Assembly: GCA_004298905.1 (NCBI GenBank)
Contig: SCTK01000014.1
Span: 124,001 to 188,000 of the forward strand
Source of the DNA: Burkholderiaceae bacterium
GTDB taxonomy: Bacteria > Pseudomonadota > Gammaproteobacteria > Burkholderiales > Burkholderiaceae_D
Length of the DNA stretch: 64,000 bases
Reading direction: 5' to 3'
The notes under the pieces were generated by a model. That model did not search any database. It was not told the origin of the DNA and was given only the letters and a program-made list of their open reading frames with translations. Position 1 is the stretch's first letter; each line of letters starts with the position of its first letter. A program made the position numbers and the translations under genes. Positions 53,202-62,571 of this stretch are shown here, one piece after another.

Positions 53202-53948
53202 TTAAAAAACATCCCACAGCGGCTCGGCCACCACGAACGGCGCCACGAGATCCTTCAGATCCGGCCGCGAATCGAGAAAGTCGACGATTTGTTTCACCGA
53301 AACCAGCGGCATGGAAGCACCATGGGCCTTGGTGATCTCGCGGGACAAAATCAGGTCTTCCGGGTAGTCGACAGTGACTCTCAAGTCCATCCGTTGCAAT
53401 TCCCGTGCCGGGACCACCACCTGCGTCTTGAATTCATGTGGATGCTTGCGCGGGTAGTTGGAACAAAATTCCGAGCGGTCGGCGGAAGTGCCGAGCGCGT
53501 GGGAACGTTCGAGCGATTCCTGTGAGTAGATCTCGAAACTGAGACCCTCCGGCAAGCGATCGGTAACGGTAATGTCATTGCCGCGCTCCACATGGTCGCG
53601 CCATGCGGTTTCGAGCAGATCATAGGCAAACCAGGGGCATTCGGTCGTCACCCGAAATACGTCGGTGGCCCGTCCCATCCTTCCGCACTGTACCAGTCGC
53701 ATCAATACATCTTGCGGATCTCCAAAGATGTAACTGACGCCATGTTTGTGCGCCACGTCCACGAAAGGCGTATTCGCGCTGCCCTCCGAAATACCCAGCA
53801 CGATCTCGTCGATTATCGAGAACTGCTTGATCGCAGCAATAATCTGGTCGAGGATCGTTACGCTGTCGTTCAGCATCTGCAGCGGCTTGCCGTACAGGCG
53901 CGACCCATTGTTGCGGCAAGCAAGTGCGGCGACCAGTCGGCGACTCAT
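53202..53948 (-). CDS. SpsF-like cytidylyltransferase
   Basis: A 248-residue nucleotidyltransferase: LVAALACRNNGSRLYGKPLQ is the NTP site, followed by GDPQDVLMRL and RVTTECPW, as in SpsF-type relatives of CMP-sugar synthetases. The C-terminal part RVTVDYPEDLILSREI is typical. It could activate a nonulosonic acid with CTP. No canonical PseF is seen, so this or the KdsB-like enzyme at 60871 may fill that role. ATGA overlap with the second NeuB-family gene suggests the two act on the same sugar. Confidence 0.82.
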   Translation of the reverse strand: MSRRLVAALACRNNGSRLYGKPLQMLNDSVTILDQIIAAIKQFSIIDEIVLGISEGSANTPFVDVAHKHGVSYIFGDPQDVLMRLVQCGRMGRATDVFRVTTECPWFAYDLLETAWRDHVERGNDITVTDRLPEGLSFEIYSQESLERSHALGTSADRSEFCSNYPRKHPHEFKTQVVVPARELQRMDLRVTVDYPEDLILSREITKAHGASMPLVSVKQIVDFLDSRPDLKDLVAPFVVAEPLWDVF

Positions 53949-54982
53949 ACAGCATCTCCAGTATCCGATAAATCAGCTTGCAGTAATGGTGTATTGGCAG
54001 CGATATCGCGCTTCAAGGTGGCGCCATAGGCTTTGGTCAAATCGGTCAGCGGGGTATCTGCTGCACTACGCTTGAGTACCAGATCGGCGGGCTCAATCCT
54101 TGTGCCTGTGGCAATTGCGCGCCCGCTTACCACATGGCGGCGAATCATTCCGCGATACCCCTGTTCCGCCGCACCCATGCCGAAGTCTGCTGTATCGCTA
54201 CATTCACCATAAGCTGCAGCGCAATCTCGCAAAATCGCAGAGAACTCGGCGAACCGGTCGGGATTGAGCGCAGCTTCATGATCCTCCATCTTCATGACTT
54301 CGCCCAAAGTGAGATGCTTCTCAAACACACGCGCACCCGCTCCCAACGCCGTTGCCGCCAGCGTCAAGCGCAATGAACTTTCAGGCGATGCGTGATCCGC
54401 AAAACCAATCGAGACATTCGGATTCCGCGTTGAAAGCAGCTCGGTCAATCTGCGCACACGCGCGATCTGATTCCCATCCGTAGGCGTTGGGTAGCCCTGA
54501 TATCCCAGTAAAACGACGACCTCCTTGCCGGCCAGCAGATTGATCGCTTGTTCAATTTCGGGCAAGAACGCGCCGCCTGCACCGAGCAACACTTTTGGCA
54601 CGGAAGTTTGGGCAATCTGGTTGAGAAGACTCACATTGGCTATGTCGGTACCATGAACCTTGAGCGCCTGGGCACCCACTCGCTCTGCCAAGGCTACACT
54701 CCGTGCGCCGAACACATCAAGATGCAACGCAATGCCCAACTGTTTAGCGTATTCAGCAAGACCCTGCCAGACCGCATCGGTCATTTCAAGAGAACGAAAC
54801 AGCTCGTAATACTTATAATCCGGCGTCGCCAACTCATCGGCATACACCAGCTGGAACTTGGCCGCATCGGCGCCGGCGGCAGCCGCCGCACGCACCAGCA
54901 AGCGTGCCTGCTCGGGCCGGCCCTCAAAGCCTTGCGCCAGTTCGGCGATGATTTCGATGTTGGGGCTGGTATCAGGTGTCAT
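53945..54982 (-). CDS. Second, divergent NeuB-family synthase (SpsE-like)
   Basis: A 345-residue PEP-condensing synthase. IIAELAQGFEGRPEQARLLV replaces the usual NHNG motif, AAKFQLVYADELATPDYKYY and GFADHASPESS follow, with VFEKHLTL and a C-terminal SAF domain (VVSGRAIATGTRIEPADLVL). It differs clearly from the PseI at 46251, so it probably makes another 2-keto sugar acid. ATG 54982 overlaps the aldo/keto reductase stop (ATGA); TTG 54994 is possible. Confidence 0.85.
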   Translation of the reverse strand: MTPDTSPNIEIIAELAQGFEGRPEQARLLVRAAAAAGADAAKFQLVYADELATPDYKYYELFRSLEMTDAVWQGLAEYAKQLGIALHLDVFGARSVALAERVGAQALKVHGTDIANVSLLNQIAQTSVPKVLLGAGGAFLPEIEQAINLLAGKEVVVLLGYQGYPTPTDGNQIARVRRLTELLSTRNPNVSIGFADHASPESSLRLTLAATALGAGARVFEKHLTLGEVMKMEDHEAALNPDRFAEFSAILRDCAAAYGECSDTADFGMGAAEQGYRGMIRRHVVSGRAIATGTRIEPADLVLKRSAADTPLTDLTKAYGATLKRDIAANTPLLQADLSDTGDAV

Positions 54983-55845
54983 TGCGTCTGCCAATTTGAT
55001 GGGTTTAATAATTGAACGTCTTCTGTCACCAGCGATTGCGGAACGGGCGCGATTTTCGTTTCGACCGCGCTCATGATTTCCTGCAACTGCTTCAAACTGT
55101 CGATGCCGACTACGACACGGTCAATTTCTGGTTGCGACATGGCGAATCCGAGACAAGCTTGCAATGGCGTCAATGCCTGCTCACTCAGCCAGCGATGCCA
55201 GTGATCCCAGAGCGGTTGCCATCGATTGAACATTGCGGGGCGCTTGGTCGCTTCCATTAATAACAGACCCTGCAAAAATATCGAGCGCACATGCACTTCA
55301 GTACCGGACTGATGCAGCCGCGCCAACCAGCCGGATGAGGCCAGTCGGCGGTCCAGAATGTTGAAGGGCGCCTGCACCAAATCACACCGGAAGCGCGAAC
55401 CGAGCGCATCCAACTCCTGCGGGTCGTAAATCGATACGCCGATCTTCTCTACGGCACCCTGTTCCTTGAGCGCGAGCAACGCACCATAGAGCACCTCCCC
55501 TTGCTTACCGAGCAATTGTTGCGAGCAATGCAGCAACAGTCCATGCAGTTTCGGAATCTTGAGTCGCATCAGTGAATCCATTACCGATTTCTGCGCCCAA
55601 GCGGCGACATCGGTACAAGCTTCCGGGATGGCTGGCAATTTGGAAACAACCTGCCACCGACCTACCCCGATTTCGCCCAGCCTCTGCTCGCTCTCGCCAT
55701 AAGCAATTGCTGTATCAAGGGTATCAAATCCCGCAATGAGCGCATCGCGCAAAATTGCCTCCGCCTCTGTACGACTGACTTGGCCGGTCTGGTTGGCTAC
55801 GCCATAGGGCAAGCCAAACTGAACGGTACCAAGCGCCAGTTTCAA
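54979..55845 (-). CDS. Aldo/keto reductase
   Basis: A 288-residue AKR: LALGTVQFGLPYGVAN, DTLDTAIAYGESEQRLGEIG with the catalytic Asp and Tyr, LHGLLLHCS and IGVSIYDPQELDA. AKRs of this type recur in nonulosonic-acid and O-antigen loci, but their reaction there is unsettled. Its start overlaps pseC by ATGA and its stop overlaps the second NeuB gene, placing it inside a continuous pathway operon. Confidence 0.88.
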   Translation of the reverse strand: MKLALGTVQFGLPYGVANQTGQVSRTEAEAILRDALIAGFDTLDTAIAYGESEQRLGEIGVGRWQVVSKLPAIPEACTDVAAWAQKSVMDSLMRLKIPKLHGLLLHCSQQLLGKQGEVLYGALLALKEQGAVEKIGVSIYDPQELDALGSRFRCDLVQAPFNILDRRLASSGWLARLHQSGTEVHVRSIFLQGLLLMEATKRPAMFNRWQPLWDHWHRWLSEQALTPLQACLGFAMSQPEIDRVVVGIDSLKQLQEIMSAVETKIAPVPQSLVTEDVQLLNPSNWQTQ

Positions 55846-57020
55846 GAGAGGAATTCCTTCAACACCGCGATTACATGATCCTGCTGCTGATCAGTGAGCT
55901 CGTAAAATAACGGAATGCTTAATGTTTGCCGATAGTAGGCCTGGGCATTCGGATAGTCGTCCGGATTGAAACCTCGACTACGATAATAGGGCTGCGCAGG
56001 CACCGGTATATAGTGAACCTGGCAGATAATTCCGCGCTGACGCAGTTCTTTCATCAAGGTGGCGCGGCTAATGCCCGCAGCAGAAAAATCAATGCGCACC
56101 GGATAGAGATGGTGCGCACTCGATTCGCGACCACTCATCTGCGCCGGTTGAATCAGTCTTGAATCTGCAAATGCCTGGTCGTAGCGCAATGCCAGTTGGC
56201 GACGCCGCGCAACAAACCGGTCAAGTTTGGCCAGTTGCGAAAGACCCAGCGCGCACTGAATATCGGTAATCCGATAATGGAAACCGAGCTCGAACATTTC
56301 GTAATACCAGGGGTTGGGAACGCCATCCGTCACTGCGTTCTCGGGATAATGGAAAATATCCTCACCCTTGTTGATCCCATGACTGCGCAAGCGCAGCAGT
56401 TTCCGATAGGTTTCCTCATCGTTGGTAGTAACCATCCCTCCCTCACCGGTGGTCAAGGATTTGACCGGATGAAAGGAAAAGATCGTCATCAACGAGTCGG
56501 CGCAACAGCCCACCCTTTGGCCGTTAGCATAGCGCGCGCCCAATGCGTGGGCAGCATCTTCGATCACTACAGCACCCGCCCGATCGGCGACCGATTTTAT
56601 GGCGGGCATGTCACAGCTCAGCCCCGCGTAATGCACTGGAATCACGGCTTTTACGTCGGGGTTTCGCGCCAGTGTTTCTGCCAACGCTGCGGGAGAAATG
56701 TTTGCGGTGGCAGGGTCCACATCGGCGAACACCGGCCGAGCGCCGACGTACAACGCTGCATTGGCGCTCGCCACAAAGGTAATCGGCGAAGTCACCAACG
56801 CCGACTTAGGGCCAACGCCAGCCGCCAAGGCTGCAATATGCAGGGCAGCGGTTCCGCTTGAAACCGCAACCGCATAACGAGCACCGACGTAGGCTGCCAC
56901 CGCTTGCTCGAATGCGGCAATCCTGGGACCTTGGGTCAGGGCACCGCTCCGCAAGCAGTCTACAACTGCCTGAATATCGGCTTCGTCGATGTGATGACGG
57001 CCATACGAAATCATTTCCAT
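55842..57020 (-). CDS. pseC: UDP-4-keto-6-deoxy-altrosamine aminotransferase
   Basis: A 392-residue DegT/DnrJ/EryC1 PLP aminotransferase that installs the 4-amino group in pseudaminic acid synthesis. It starts ISYGRHHIDEADIQAVVDCL, typical of PseC. SSGTAALHIAALAAG binds phosphate, VIEDAAHALGARY precedes the Schiff-base Lys in SFHPVKSLTTGEGG, and RSHGINKG follows. It lies two bases after pseB, the preceding enzyme. Confidence 0.94.
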   Translation of the reverse strand: MEMISYGRHHIDEADIQAVVDCLRSGALTQGPRIAAFEQAVAAYVGARYAVAVSSGTAALHIAALAAGVGPKSALVTSPITFVASANAALYVGARPVFADVDPATANISPAALAETLARNPDVKAVIPVHYAGLSCDMPAIKSVADRAGAVVIEDAAHALGARYANGQRVGCCADSLMTIFSFHPVKSLTTGEGGMVTTNDEETYRKLLRLRSHGINKGEDIFHYPENAVTDGVPNPWYYEMFELGFHYRITDIQCALGLSQLAKLDRFVARRRQLALRYDQAFADSRLIQPAQMSGRESSAHHLYPVRIDFSAAGISRATLMKELRQRGIICQVHYIPVPAQPYYRSRGFNPDDYPNAQAYYRQTLSIPLFYELTDQQQDHVIAVLKEFLS

Positions 57021-57022
57021 GG

Positions 57023-58027
57023 TCAGATTTTTCCTAACTTCTGACGATTATTTCCAATCCACTCCTGCAGGGCAGCAACAGTCATCCATTCCGGATTGTT
57101 GTCAGAGCTGTAAACAAACCCCTCGGGCACCTTCACACCATCCTTGATTCGCGCCGGATCCTCACACCAGCTGTTAATGGCAGGCAGTATCTTGTAATGG
57201 TCCGGATATTCATAGGTAGAGAATGAGTCTTCAGGGCTGATCATCTGTTCATGCAATTTCTCTCCCGGACGAATACCGATGATGTCATGTTCCGCAGTCG
57301 GCGCAACCGCCTTGGCAATATCGGTAATTCCCATGGAAGGAATCTTTTTGACGTAGATTTCACCACCTTCCATATCATCAAACGCATGCCAGACTAATTC
57401 AACCGCCTGCTCCAGTGAAATCATGAAGCGCGTCATCCTCACATCGGTAATAGGCAATCTGCCGCTATCTGCCAGCGAGGCGAAAAAAGGAATCACGGAT
57501 CCACGCGAGCCCATCACATTGCCATATCGCACAACCGAAAAACGGGTATCGTGAACACCGGAATAGGCATTGCTGGCCACGAACAATTTATCGGATGCCA
57601 GTTTGGATGCGCCGTACAGATTTGCCGGACTGCTGGCCTTGTCGGTGGATAGGGCGACGACACCTTTCACTTCTTGGTCAATACAGACATCGATCAGATT
57701 CATCGCACCATCGACATTCGTCTTGATGCATTCAAAGGGGTTGTACTCTGCGGTCGGCACAATTTTTGTGGCAGCCGCGTGGACTACATAATCAACCCGA
57801 TCCAGCGCGCGATGCAGCCGATCTTTGTCGCGTACATCACCGATAAAAAACCGTACGCGCTTGTCGTTCTGGAACAGCTTGGCCATTTCCCACTGCTTCA
57901 TTTCGTCGCGCGACAGAATGACCAGGCGGGAAGGGTTGTATCGAGCCAGCGTCATTGGCACGAATGCATGCCCAAAGGATCCCGTGCCTCCCGTGATGAG
58001 GATGGATTTTCCGGCCAATGTCGACAT
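57023..58027 (-). CDS. pseB: UDP-N-acetylglucosamine 4,6-dehydratase (inverting)
   Basis: A 334-residue soluble SDR doing the first step of pseudaminic acid synthesis. ILITGGTGSFGHAFVPMTL is the NADP site, SRDEMKQWEMAKLF is diagnostic of PseB/FlaA1 short forms, AAATKIVPTAEYNPFECIKT follows, and STDKASSPANLYGASKLASD holds the catalytic residues. It heads the pseB-pseC-AKR-NeuB2 run and differs from the membrane-bound WbpM type at 33886. Confidence 0.95.
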   Translation of the reverse strand: MSTLAGKSILITGGTGSFGHAFVPMTLARYNPSRLVILSRDEMKQWEMAKLFQNDKRVRFFIGDVRDKDRLHRALDRVDYVVHAAATKIVPTAEYNPFECIKTNVDGAMNLIDVCIDQEVKGVVALSTDKASSPANLYGASKLASDKLFVASNAYSGVHDTRFSVVRYGNVMGSRGSVIPFFASLADSGRLPITDVRMTRFMISLEQAVELVWHAFDDMEGGEIYVKKIPSMGITDIAKAVAPTAEHDIIGIRPGEKLHEQMISPEDSFSTYEYPDHYKILPAINSWCEDPARIKDGVKVPEGFVYSSDNNPEWMTVAALQEWIGNNRQKLGKI

Positions 58028-58044
58028 ATCTAAGTCCTATTAAA

Positions 58045-58962
58045 TTAGCAAATTGATTCCAGGAGCTGCGTACGCCGCCCCGCAGCTTCCTGAACGTGCA
58101 GACCACTTAAAAACTGAGGCACTGTCCCCAGCCCACGGCCAAGAATTTCCCGCGCCCGGCTATTATCCAATGACATGTCCAGCGGACGCTTGGCGAGCAA
58201 ATGCGCGTGTGCCAATTGATTCGGGCGAATCAACTCTGCCGGCAGGCTGAATTCTTTTGCCAACTGCAGGGCAAATTCATACTTGGACAGGCGCTCATCA
58301 CCAGTCAGATTAACCACCCCTGACACATCCTTATCAATCAATTCATGCGCCGCCAAAGCTAACGCATCGGCCAGAATTGGCGTGAAGTAAACATCATCGA
58401 ACAAACTCAGTGTCTTGCCTTCGCGCAAGTTGACAATCAGCCAATCGCTGAAAGACTGGCGCTGTCGATGGCCCCAGCCAAAGAAATTGGTGCGAACGGT
58501 CAGCGCATCGGCGTGAGCCGCCTGTACCCAGGACTCGGCCAGCGCTTTGGTACGACCGTATTCGTTCAATGGTTGCGGCGCTTCATCTTCGCGATAGAAA
58601 CCATGATCGCCCGCAAACAAATGGTCGGTGGAAATATGAATCAACCGAATATTTCTGCGTGCAGTGGCCATGGCCACATTGCGCGCGATCACCGCATTGA
58701 CCTGATGCGCACGTTCAGGATCTTTTTCACATTCGTCAACGCTGGTGAGTCCAGCGGTATGTACCACCAGATCGGGCAATAGCTGATCCAGGTGCTCGCC
58801 AAAACGTTGCGGGTCTTCCAGATCCAATCGATGTGAAGTGGTGCCAGGCAGACGCGCTGAGAGTTGATGCGTCCCGAGCACCACGTCCCAGTGATCCCGT
58901 ACTGCACAAGCCCAGTTGAGGGCCAGCAAACCACTACCCCCGGTAATCAGAATTCGTTTCAT
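58045..58962 (-). CDS. dTDP-4-dehydrorhamnose reductase-like SDR
   Basis: A 305-residue RmlD-type SDR: ILITGGSGLLALNWACAVRD, HTAGLTSVDECEKDPERAHQ, ISTDHLFAGDHGFY and YGRTKALAESW. No rmlA/B/C genes are in the window, so a dTDP-rhamnose role is doubtful; it may reduce a keto sugar or act in nonulosonate modification. It precedes pseB by 17 bases. Confidence 0.85.
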   Translation of the reverse strand: MKRILITGGSGLLALNWACAVRDHWDVVLGTHQLSARLPGTTSHRLDLEDPQRFGEHLDQLLPDLVVHTAGLTSVDECEKDPERAHQVNAVIARNVAMATARRNIRLIHISTDHLFAGDHGFYREDEAPQPLNEYGRTKALAESWVQAAHADALTVRTNFFGWGHRQRQSFSDWLIVNLREGKTLSLFDDVYFTPILADALALAAHELIDKDVSGVVNLTGDERLSKYEFALQLAKEFSLPAELIRPNQLAHAHLLAKRPLDMSLDNSRAREILGRGLGTVPQFLSGLHVQEAAGRRTQLLESIC

Positions 58963-58969
58963 GGCACAG

Positions 58970-60874
58970 TCAACAGGGCACGCCCGCCTCAGTCAGCAGC
59001 CGTCGCCACCTCGGCATGCCGGGATCGAGCCAGAAAAAATCCTCAATGACAGGACTATCGCTGCTGTGGGCAGTCATGGTGAGCGCTCTCGCGAATTCAT
59101 GCGCAGTGCTGACAAACTGCACGCTGCTATTACCCCGTAGCGGGCTGAAATTAAGGTCATTACCATCCAGGAAAATGATCACCGGCAATCCAGAGAGATA
59201 AGCGTCAAGACCGGCAGAAGTAGTGTTGCTTGCAAATGCAACATCAAATTCCTCAACCAGCTCAGCCAAAGGTTGATCGGTCAACTCAAGCCGCAATGCC
59301 GGGAAATCTGCTGCCGTGACTTTACATACCGGATGCGGCTTCAATGTGTACGCCATTGACGACCCCATGAACGACACCGCAGCCTCAATACATGCAAGCA
59401 TTTTAAACGTTTGTGCGACGGTGAAATCGCCCAGTATCAGCACCCTTCTTGACTGGCCCTGTATTGATCGGTTTGCCCCCGGCAGTCTGGACCTCAACTG
59501 CCTTGAGCGGCGGGTATCATCATTCAGATACTGAAAACGCAATGCTTCAACCTGGACCAGTTGATCGATGGGATAACCCGAATCAGCATAGGCGTCCCAT
59601 GCCATTTTGCCATTGACAGCCACCTTGTCAGGCAACGGGATCGCACCTGCCTGCCGCGACGTCAACGTGCGCGGATCGTTGCAATAACTAAGATGCCAGA
59701 AGCGAACCGTAGCGTGTGGCACAGCAATCAATGTACCGTGTCCGTGCGTACGCCAGGCATTGATGAACGCACGCTCCCAGCCCTGGTTCTCACAAAGATA
59801 AAGACCTAACTTCTGGTGTGGGAGACTTTTCATCGCAGCATTAAATAACTCAACCCACAACAGATTCATCATCGCAGTAGCGCCATAGAATGATGCGTGC
59901 CAATCCTCACGCAACAATGGCCACAGCGATGCCCTCGACCCCTTGGGGATGAAATGGCTACGCACCTGGCGCGCGTCCGGTGTTCCCCAGATCAACCGGA
60001 GCCAATGACTGAAGGCGCGATAAACCACGCCACCCGTCAAAAACATATCCAGCAAAGCGTGCGCGCCTTGCTGCTCCGGGTGCTTGTTGAACTGTTCCAC
60101 CCAGCTGCGCGCGCTCTGTAGATTGGGGATATCCGGACTATAGACAAAATGGTGCACAAAATTTGTCTGCACCCCATAGCTGTGAAGAAACTTTGGCAAT
60201 CCCTCCCATTGGCGGGAATGGAATGCCCCTACCCTTGCCTGCTCAGGTTTCAAATGAAAAAAGTACGAGAAAAAGAAAACGACGTTATTGCCCTGGAACC
60301 AATCAGGCATGGCACTCTTGCGGAGTGGCCAGCGTGTCAGCAAATATCGCGCCAAATAAATCAGCGCCTGCAAAGTACTTGGACAGCGCGCATAAAGAGC
60401 ACGCAAGACGGAGGTCTGTCGGACTTTTTTTTCGACTTGCCATTTGAACCTTATCCCCAGGCTTTTGCATAAGAACCGAATCGCTTCGGCCAGCCGCTTA
60501 TCCGCGCTTGCCAGAATAACGTCCGCAGGTCGCCGCTCAAGCAGCATTTCTTCGAGGGCCAGCAAGCGCAAGCAATCCAGAATTCTCGGTGACTTGAACG
60601 CACTCATTTCCGCCAGCAAGGACATCCACCAAAGACTCAAGCCATTGCCGATACCCAGATGCTCTACCAATCGCCGATTTTTGATCTGGGCTTCACCCAA
60701 TTCATGGATGAAACCAATATATTTCTGCCGCAGGCGATCACCATGGGCTTCGACATAGCGGAGCACCGAGTACATTGAATGCGCTTCGTCGTAACCATTC
60801 CAGCGATACACCGCACCCGCATGTGCGGGCGGCTCCGAAGCAGCATCCCAGATAATCGCTGGCGACAAGGTCAA
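58970..60874 (-). CDS. Large putative surface-carbohydrate transferase
   Basis: A protein of about 634 residues. I do not recognise a named family with certainty. The C-terminal third has the look of a GT-B donor domain: YTLKPHPVCKVTAADFPALR and VAFASNTTSAGLDAYLSGLP with VIIFLDGNDLN, like sialyl/Kdo-type transferases. The N-terminal half is helical, including LRYLVEAHGD-like and WWMSLLAEM segments. Start is inferred: TTG 60874 overlaps the KdsB-like stop, with GGGAG before it; TTG 60868 is also possible. It may transfer the nonulosonic acid made by its neighbours. Confidence 0.6.
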   Translation of the reverse strand: MTLSPAIIWDAASEPPAHAGAVYRWNGYDEAHSMYSVLRYVEAHGDRLRQKYIGFIHELGEAQIKNRRLVEHLGIGNGLSLWWMSLLAEMSAFKSPRILDCLRLLALEEMLLERRPADVILASADKRLAEAIRFLCKSLGIRFKWQVEKKVRQTSVLRALYARCPSTLQALIYLARYLLTRWPLRKSAMPDWFQGNNVVFFFSYFFHLKPEQARVGAFHSRQWEGLPKFLHSYGVQTNFVHHFVYSPDIPNLQSARSWVEQFNKHPEQQGAHALLDMFLTGGVVYRAFSHWLRLIWGTPDARQVRSHFIPKGSRASLWPLLREDWHASFYGATAMMNLLWVELFNAAMKSLPHQKLGLYLCENQGWERAFINAWRTHGHGTLIAVPHATVRFWHLSYCNDPRTLTSRQAGAIPLPDKVAVNGKMAWDAYADSGYPIDQLVQVEALRFQYLNDDTRRSRQLRSRLPGANRSIQGQSRRVLILGDFTVAQTFKMLACIEAAVSFMGSSMAYTLKPHPVCKVTAADFPALRLELTDQPLAELVEEFDVAFASNTTSAGLDAYLSGLPVIIFLDGNDLNFSPLRGNSSVQFVSTAHEFARALTMTAHSSDSPVIEDFFWLDPGMPRWRRLLTEAGVPC

Positions 60875-61617
60875 GCAGCTCCCGCCATGAGCTGTTCGAC
60901 TTTCGCCAAATCTGCAGGCGTATCTACAGCATTCGAGCTGTGTCGGGTCGGTACCATACGCACCTTCAATCCATGCTCCAGCACGCGCATCATGTCCACC
61001 GACTCGGCAATCTCCAGCGGCGTCGGCGCCATGCGGGTATATTCGAGCAGAAAATTGCGTCGGAATGGAATAATGCAAACCTGCTTGCCCATCGGCACCA
61101 CCGGCTCCTTGGCGCGAGTCGGTATTGGTTCGCGTGAGAAATAGAGCGCATTGCTCTGCAGATCGCAAACCACTTTAATGCAATTGCGATCCTCGAACTC
61201 TGCAGTAGATTCGATTTTCCCCAAGAGGTTGACGATCTGCAGCGAGGGATCAGCCAGCATGGGGTTGACCGCTTCGGAGATCATGTCAGGATGGGTCATC
61301 GGCTCATCACCCTGCACCATGACAACGATGTCATAGGTCACCCCATCTTCCTGCTCCAGAATTGCCAGTGCCTCGGCACAACGATCCGAGGCTCGTTCGT
61401 GGTGCCCCCCTGTCATGACGGCTCGGCCGCCAATACTTTCAATGTAATCAGCGATTTCTCGGTCACACGTCGCCACCGCTGTGACTGTCAACAAGGGGTT
61501 GCGGGCGACTCGGTCGTAGACATGTCCGATCATTGGCTTTCCCAGCAGTGGCGCCATCGGCTTTCCCGGGAAACGGCTGCTGCCCATGCGAGCCGGGATC
61601 AATGCAAGTATTTTCAT
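60871..61617 (-). CDS. KdsB-like CMP-sugar cytidylyltransferase
   Basis: A 248-residue cytidylyltransferase: LALIPARMGSSRFPGKPMA, VYDRVARNP, VVMVQGDEPMTHPDMI and YFSREPIPT place it near KdsB, which activates Kdo with CTP. Its location inside the nonulosonic-acid cluster rather than near waaA suggests that it activates another 2-keto acid; being the housekeeping KdsB is possible. It is coupled by ATGA to the epimerase gene upstream. Confidence 0.87.
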   Translation of the reverse strand: MKILALIPARMGSSRFPGKPMAPLLGKPMIGHVYDRVARNPLLTVTAVATCDREIADYIESIGGRAVMTGGHHERASDRCAEALAILEQEDGVTYDIVVMVQGDEPMTHPDMISEAVNPMLADPSLQIVNLLGKIESTAEFEDRNCIKVVCDLQSNALYFSREPIPTRAKEPVVPMGKQVCIIPFRRNFLLEYTRMAPTPLEIAESVDMMRVLEHGLKVRMVPTRHSSNAVDTPADLAKVEQLMAGAA

Positions 61618-62564
61618 GAGGTGCGAGAGGGGTTAGGGTGAATATCAGCGCTCCATTGACGCGCCCAATTAGCGAACTTCTCCAGGCCCTTTTCAAGCGG
61701 GGTGAAACTGGACAGCCCAAGGTATTTAATCAATTTTTCCGTATCGGCATAGATACCGCTTTGATCGCCGGGGGTTGCACCTTGGACGTAGTAGCTACTG
61801 CCCGGTATTAGCCCGCAGATGCGTTCAAGCAGTTCGCCCACCGTGGTTTTGATGCCAGTTCCGGCATTCAAGATCTGCCCTAGTACCGCAGGCCGGGTGG
61901 CCGCCCGGAACCAGATTTCGACGATGTCATCGATATAGATCAGGTCGCGAAACCGTTCGGTACTGCCCTTGACTTCGATCTTTCCAGTCGCGAGTGCCTG
62001 GGCCAGGTAAATACTCACCATTCCCTGACGCAGATTACTCAGGTCCTGACCGGGCCCGTAAACATTGAACATGCGCAAAGCAACGGAAGGTAGTCTGTTC
62101 TGATAAACCCGTAAATATCCTTCGGCAGCATGTTTGCCAACGCCATAGCATGAAAGCGGCACACAAGGATGGTTTTCCGCGATAGGCGCGTCTGCCACTG
62201 CGCCATACACCGACATCGAGCTTGCATAAACCATGCGCTCGATATGATTTTCTATGCCATAGCGAATCAGATTTAGCGTAGAGACTACATTTTTTTCGAG
62301 ATCGGCAACCGGATCGTCAAAGCTGATCTCGCCGGAGGACTGGCCAGCCAAATGAAGGATTCTGCTGCAATCGGCCGGGATCAGCTTTAGCACATTTGGA
62401 CGAGCCAGGTCAGACTGAATGAACTGCACACCTTGCGGCACATTCTCACGCTTCCCACTGGACAGATCATCGATGCCAATGACCTCATAGCCTTCTTGCA
62501 GGAAACGGCGGGCCACATGAGAACCGATAAATCCAGCCACGCCGGTGATCAATATCTTTTCCAT
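61614..62564 (-). CDS. NAD-dependent epimerase, UDP-glucose 4-epimerase-like
   Basis: A 316-residue extended SDR: ILITGVAGFIGSHVARRFL, ASSMSVYG and CYGVGKHAAEGYL hold the catalytic residues, and RMFNVYGPGQDLSN and RFRDLIYIDDIVE are typical of the GalE/WbpP group. It probably interconverts a UDP-sugar for the glycan. The stop overlaps the start of the cytidylyltransferase gene. Exact substrate is unknown. Confidence 0.88.
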   Translation of the reverse strand: MEKILITGVAGFIGSHVARRFLQEGYEVIGIDDLSSGKRENVPQGVQFIQSDLARPNVLKLIPADCSRILHLAGQSSGEISFDDPVADLEKNVVSTLNLIRYGIENHIERMVYASSMSVYGAVADAPIAENHPCVPLSCYGVGKHAAEGYLRVYQNRLPSVALRMFNVYGPGQDLSNLRQGMVSIYLAQALATGKIEVKGSTERFRDLIYIDDIVEIWFRAATRPAVLGQILNAGTGIKTTVGELLERICGLIPGSSYYVQGATPGDQSGIYADTEKLIKYLGLSSFTPLEKGLEKFANWARQWSADIHPNPSRTS

Positions 62565-62571
62565 ATTCAGC

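Noticed and set aside
60875-61168. N-terminal extension of the large carbohydrate protein over the KdsB-like gene
   Set aside because: Out of frame with the KdsB-like coding sequence and without family support; coupling at 60874 explains the start better.
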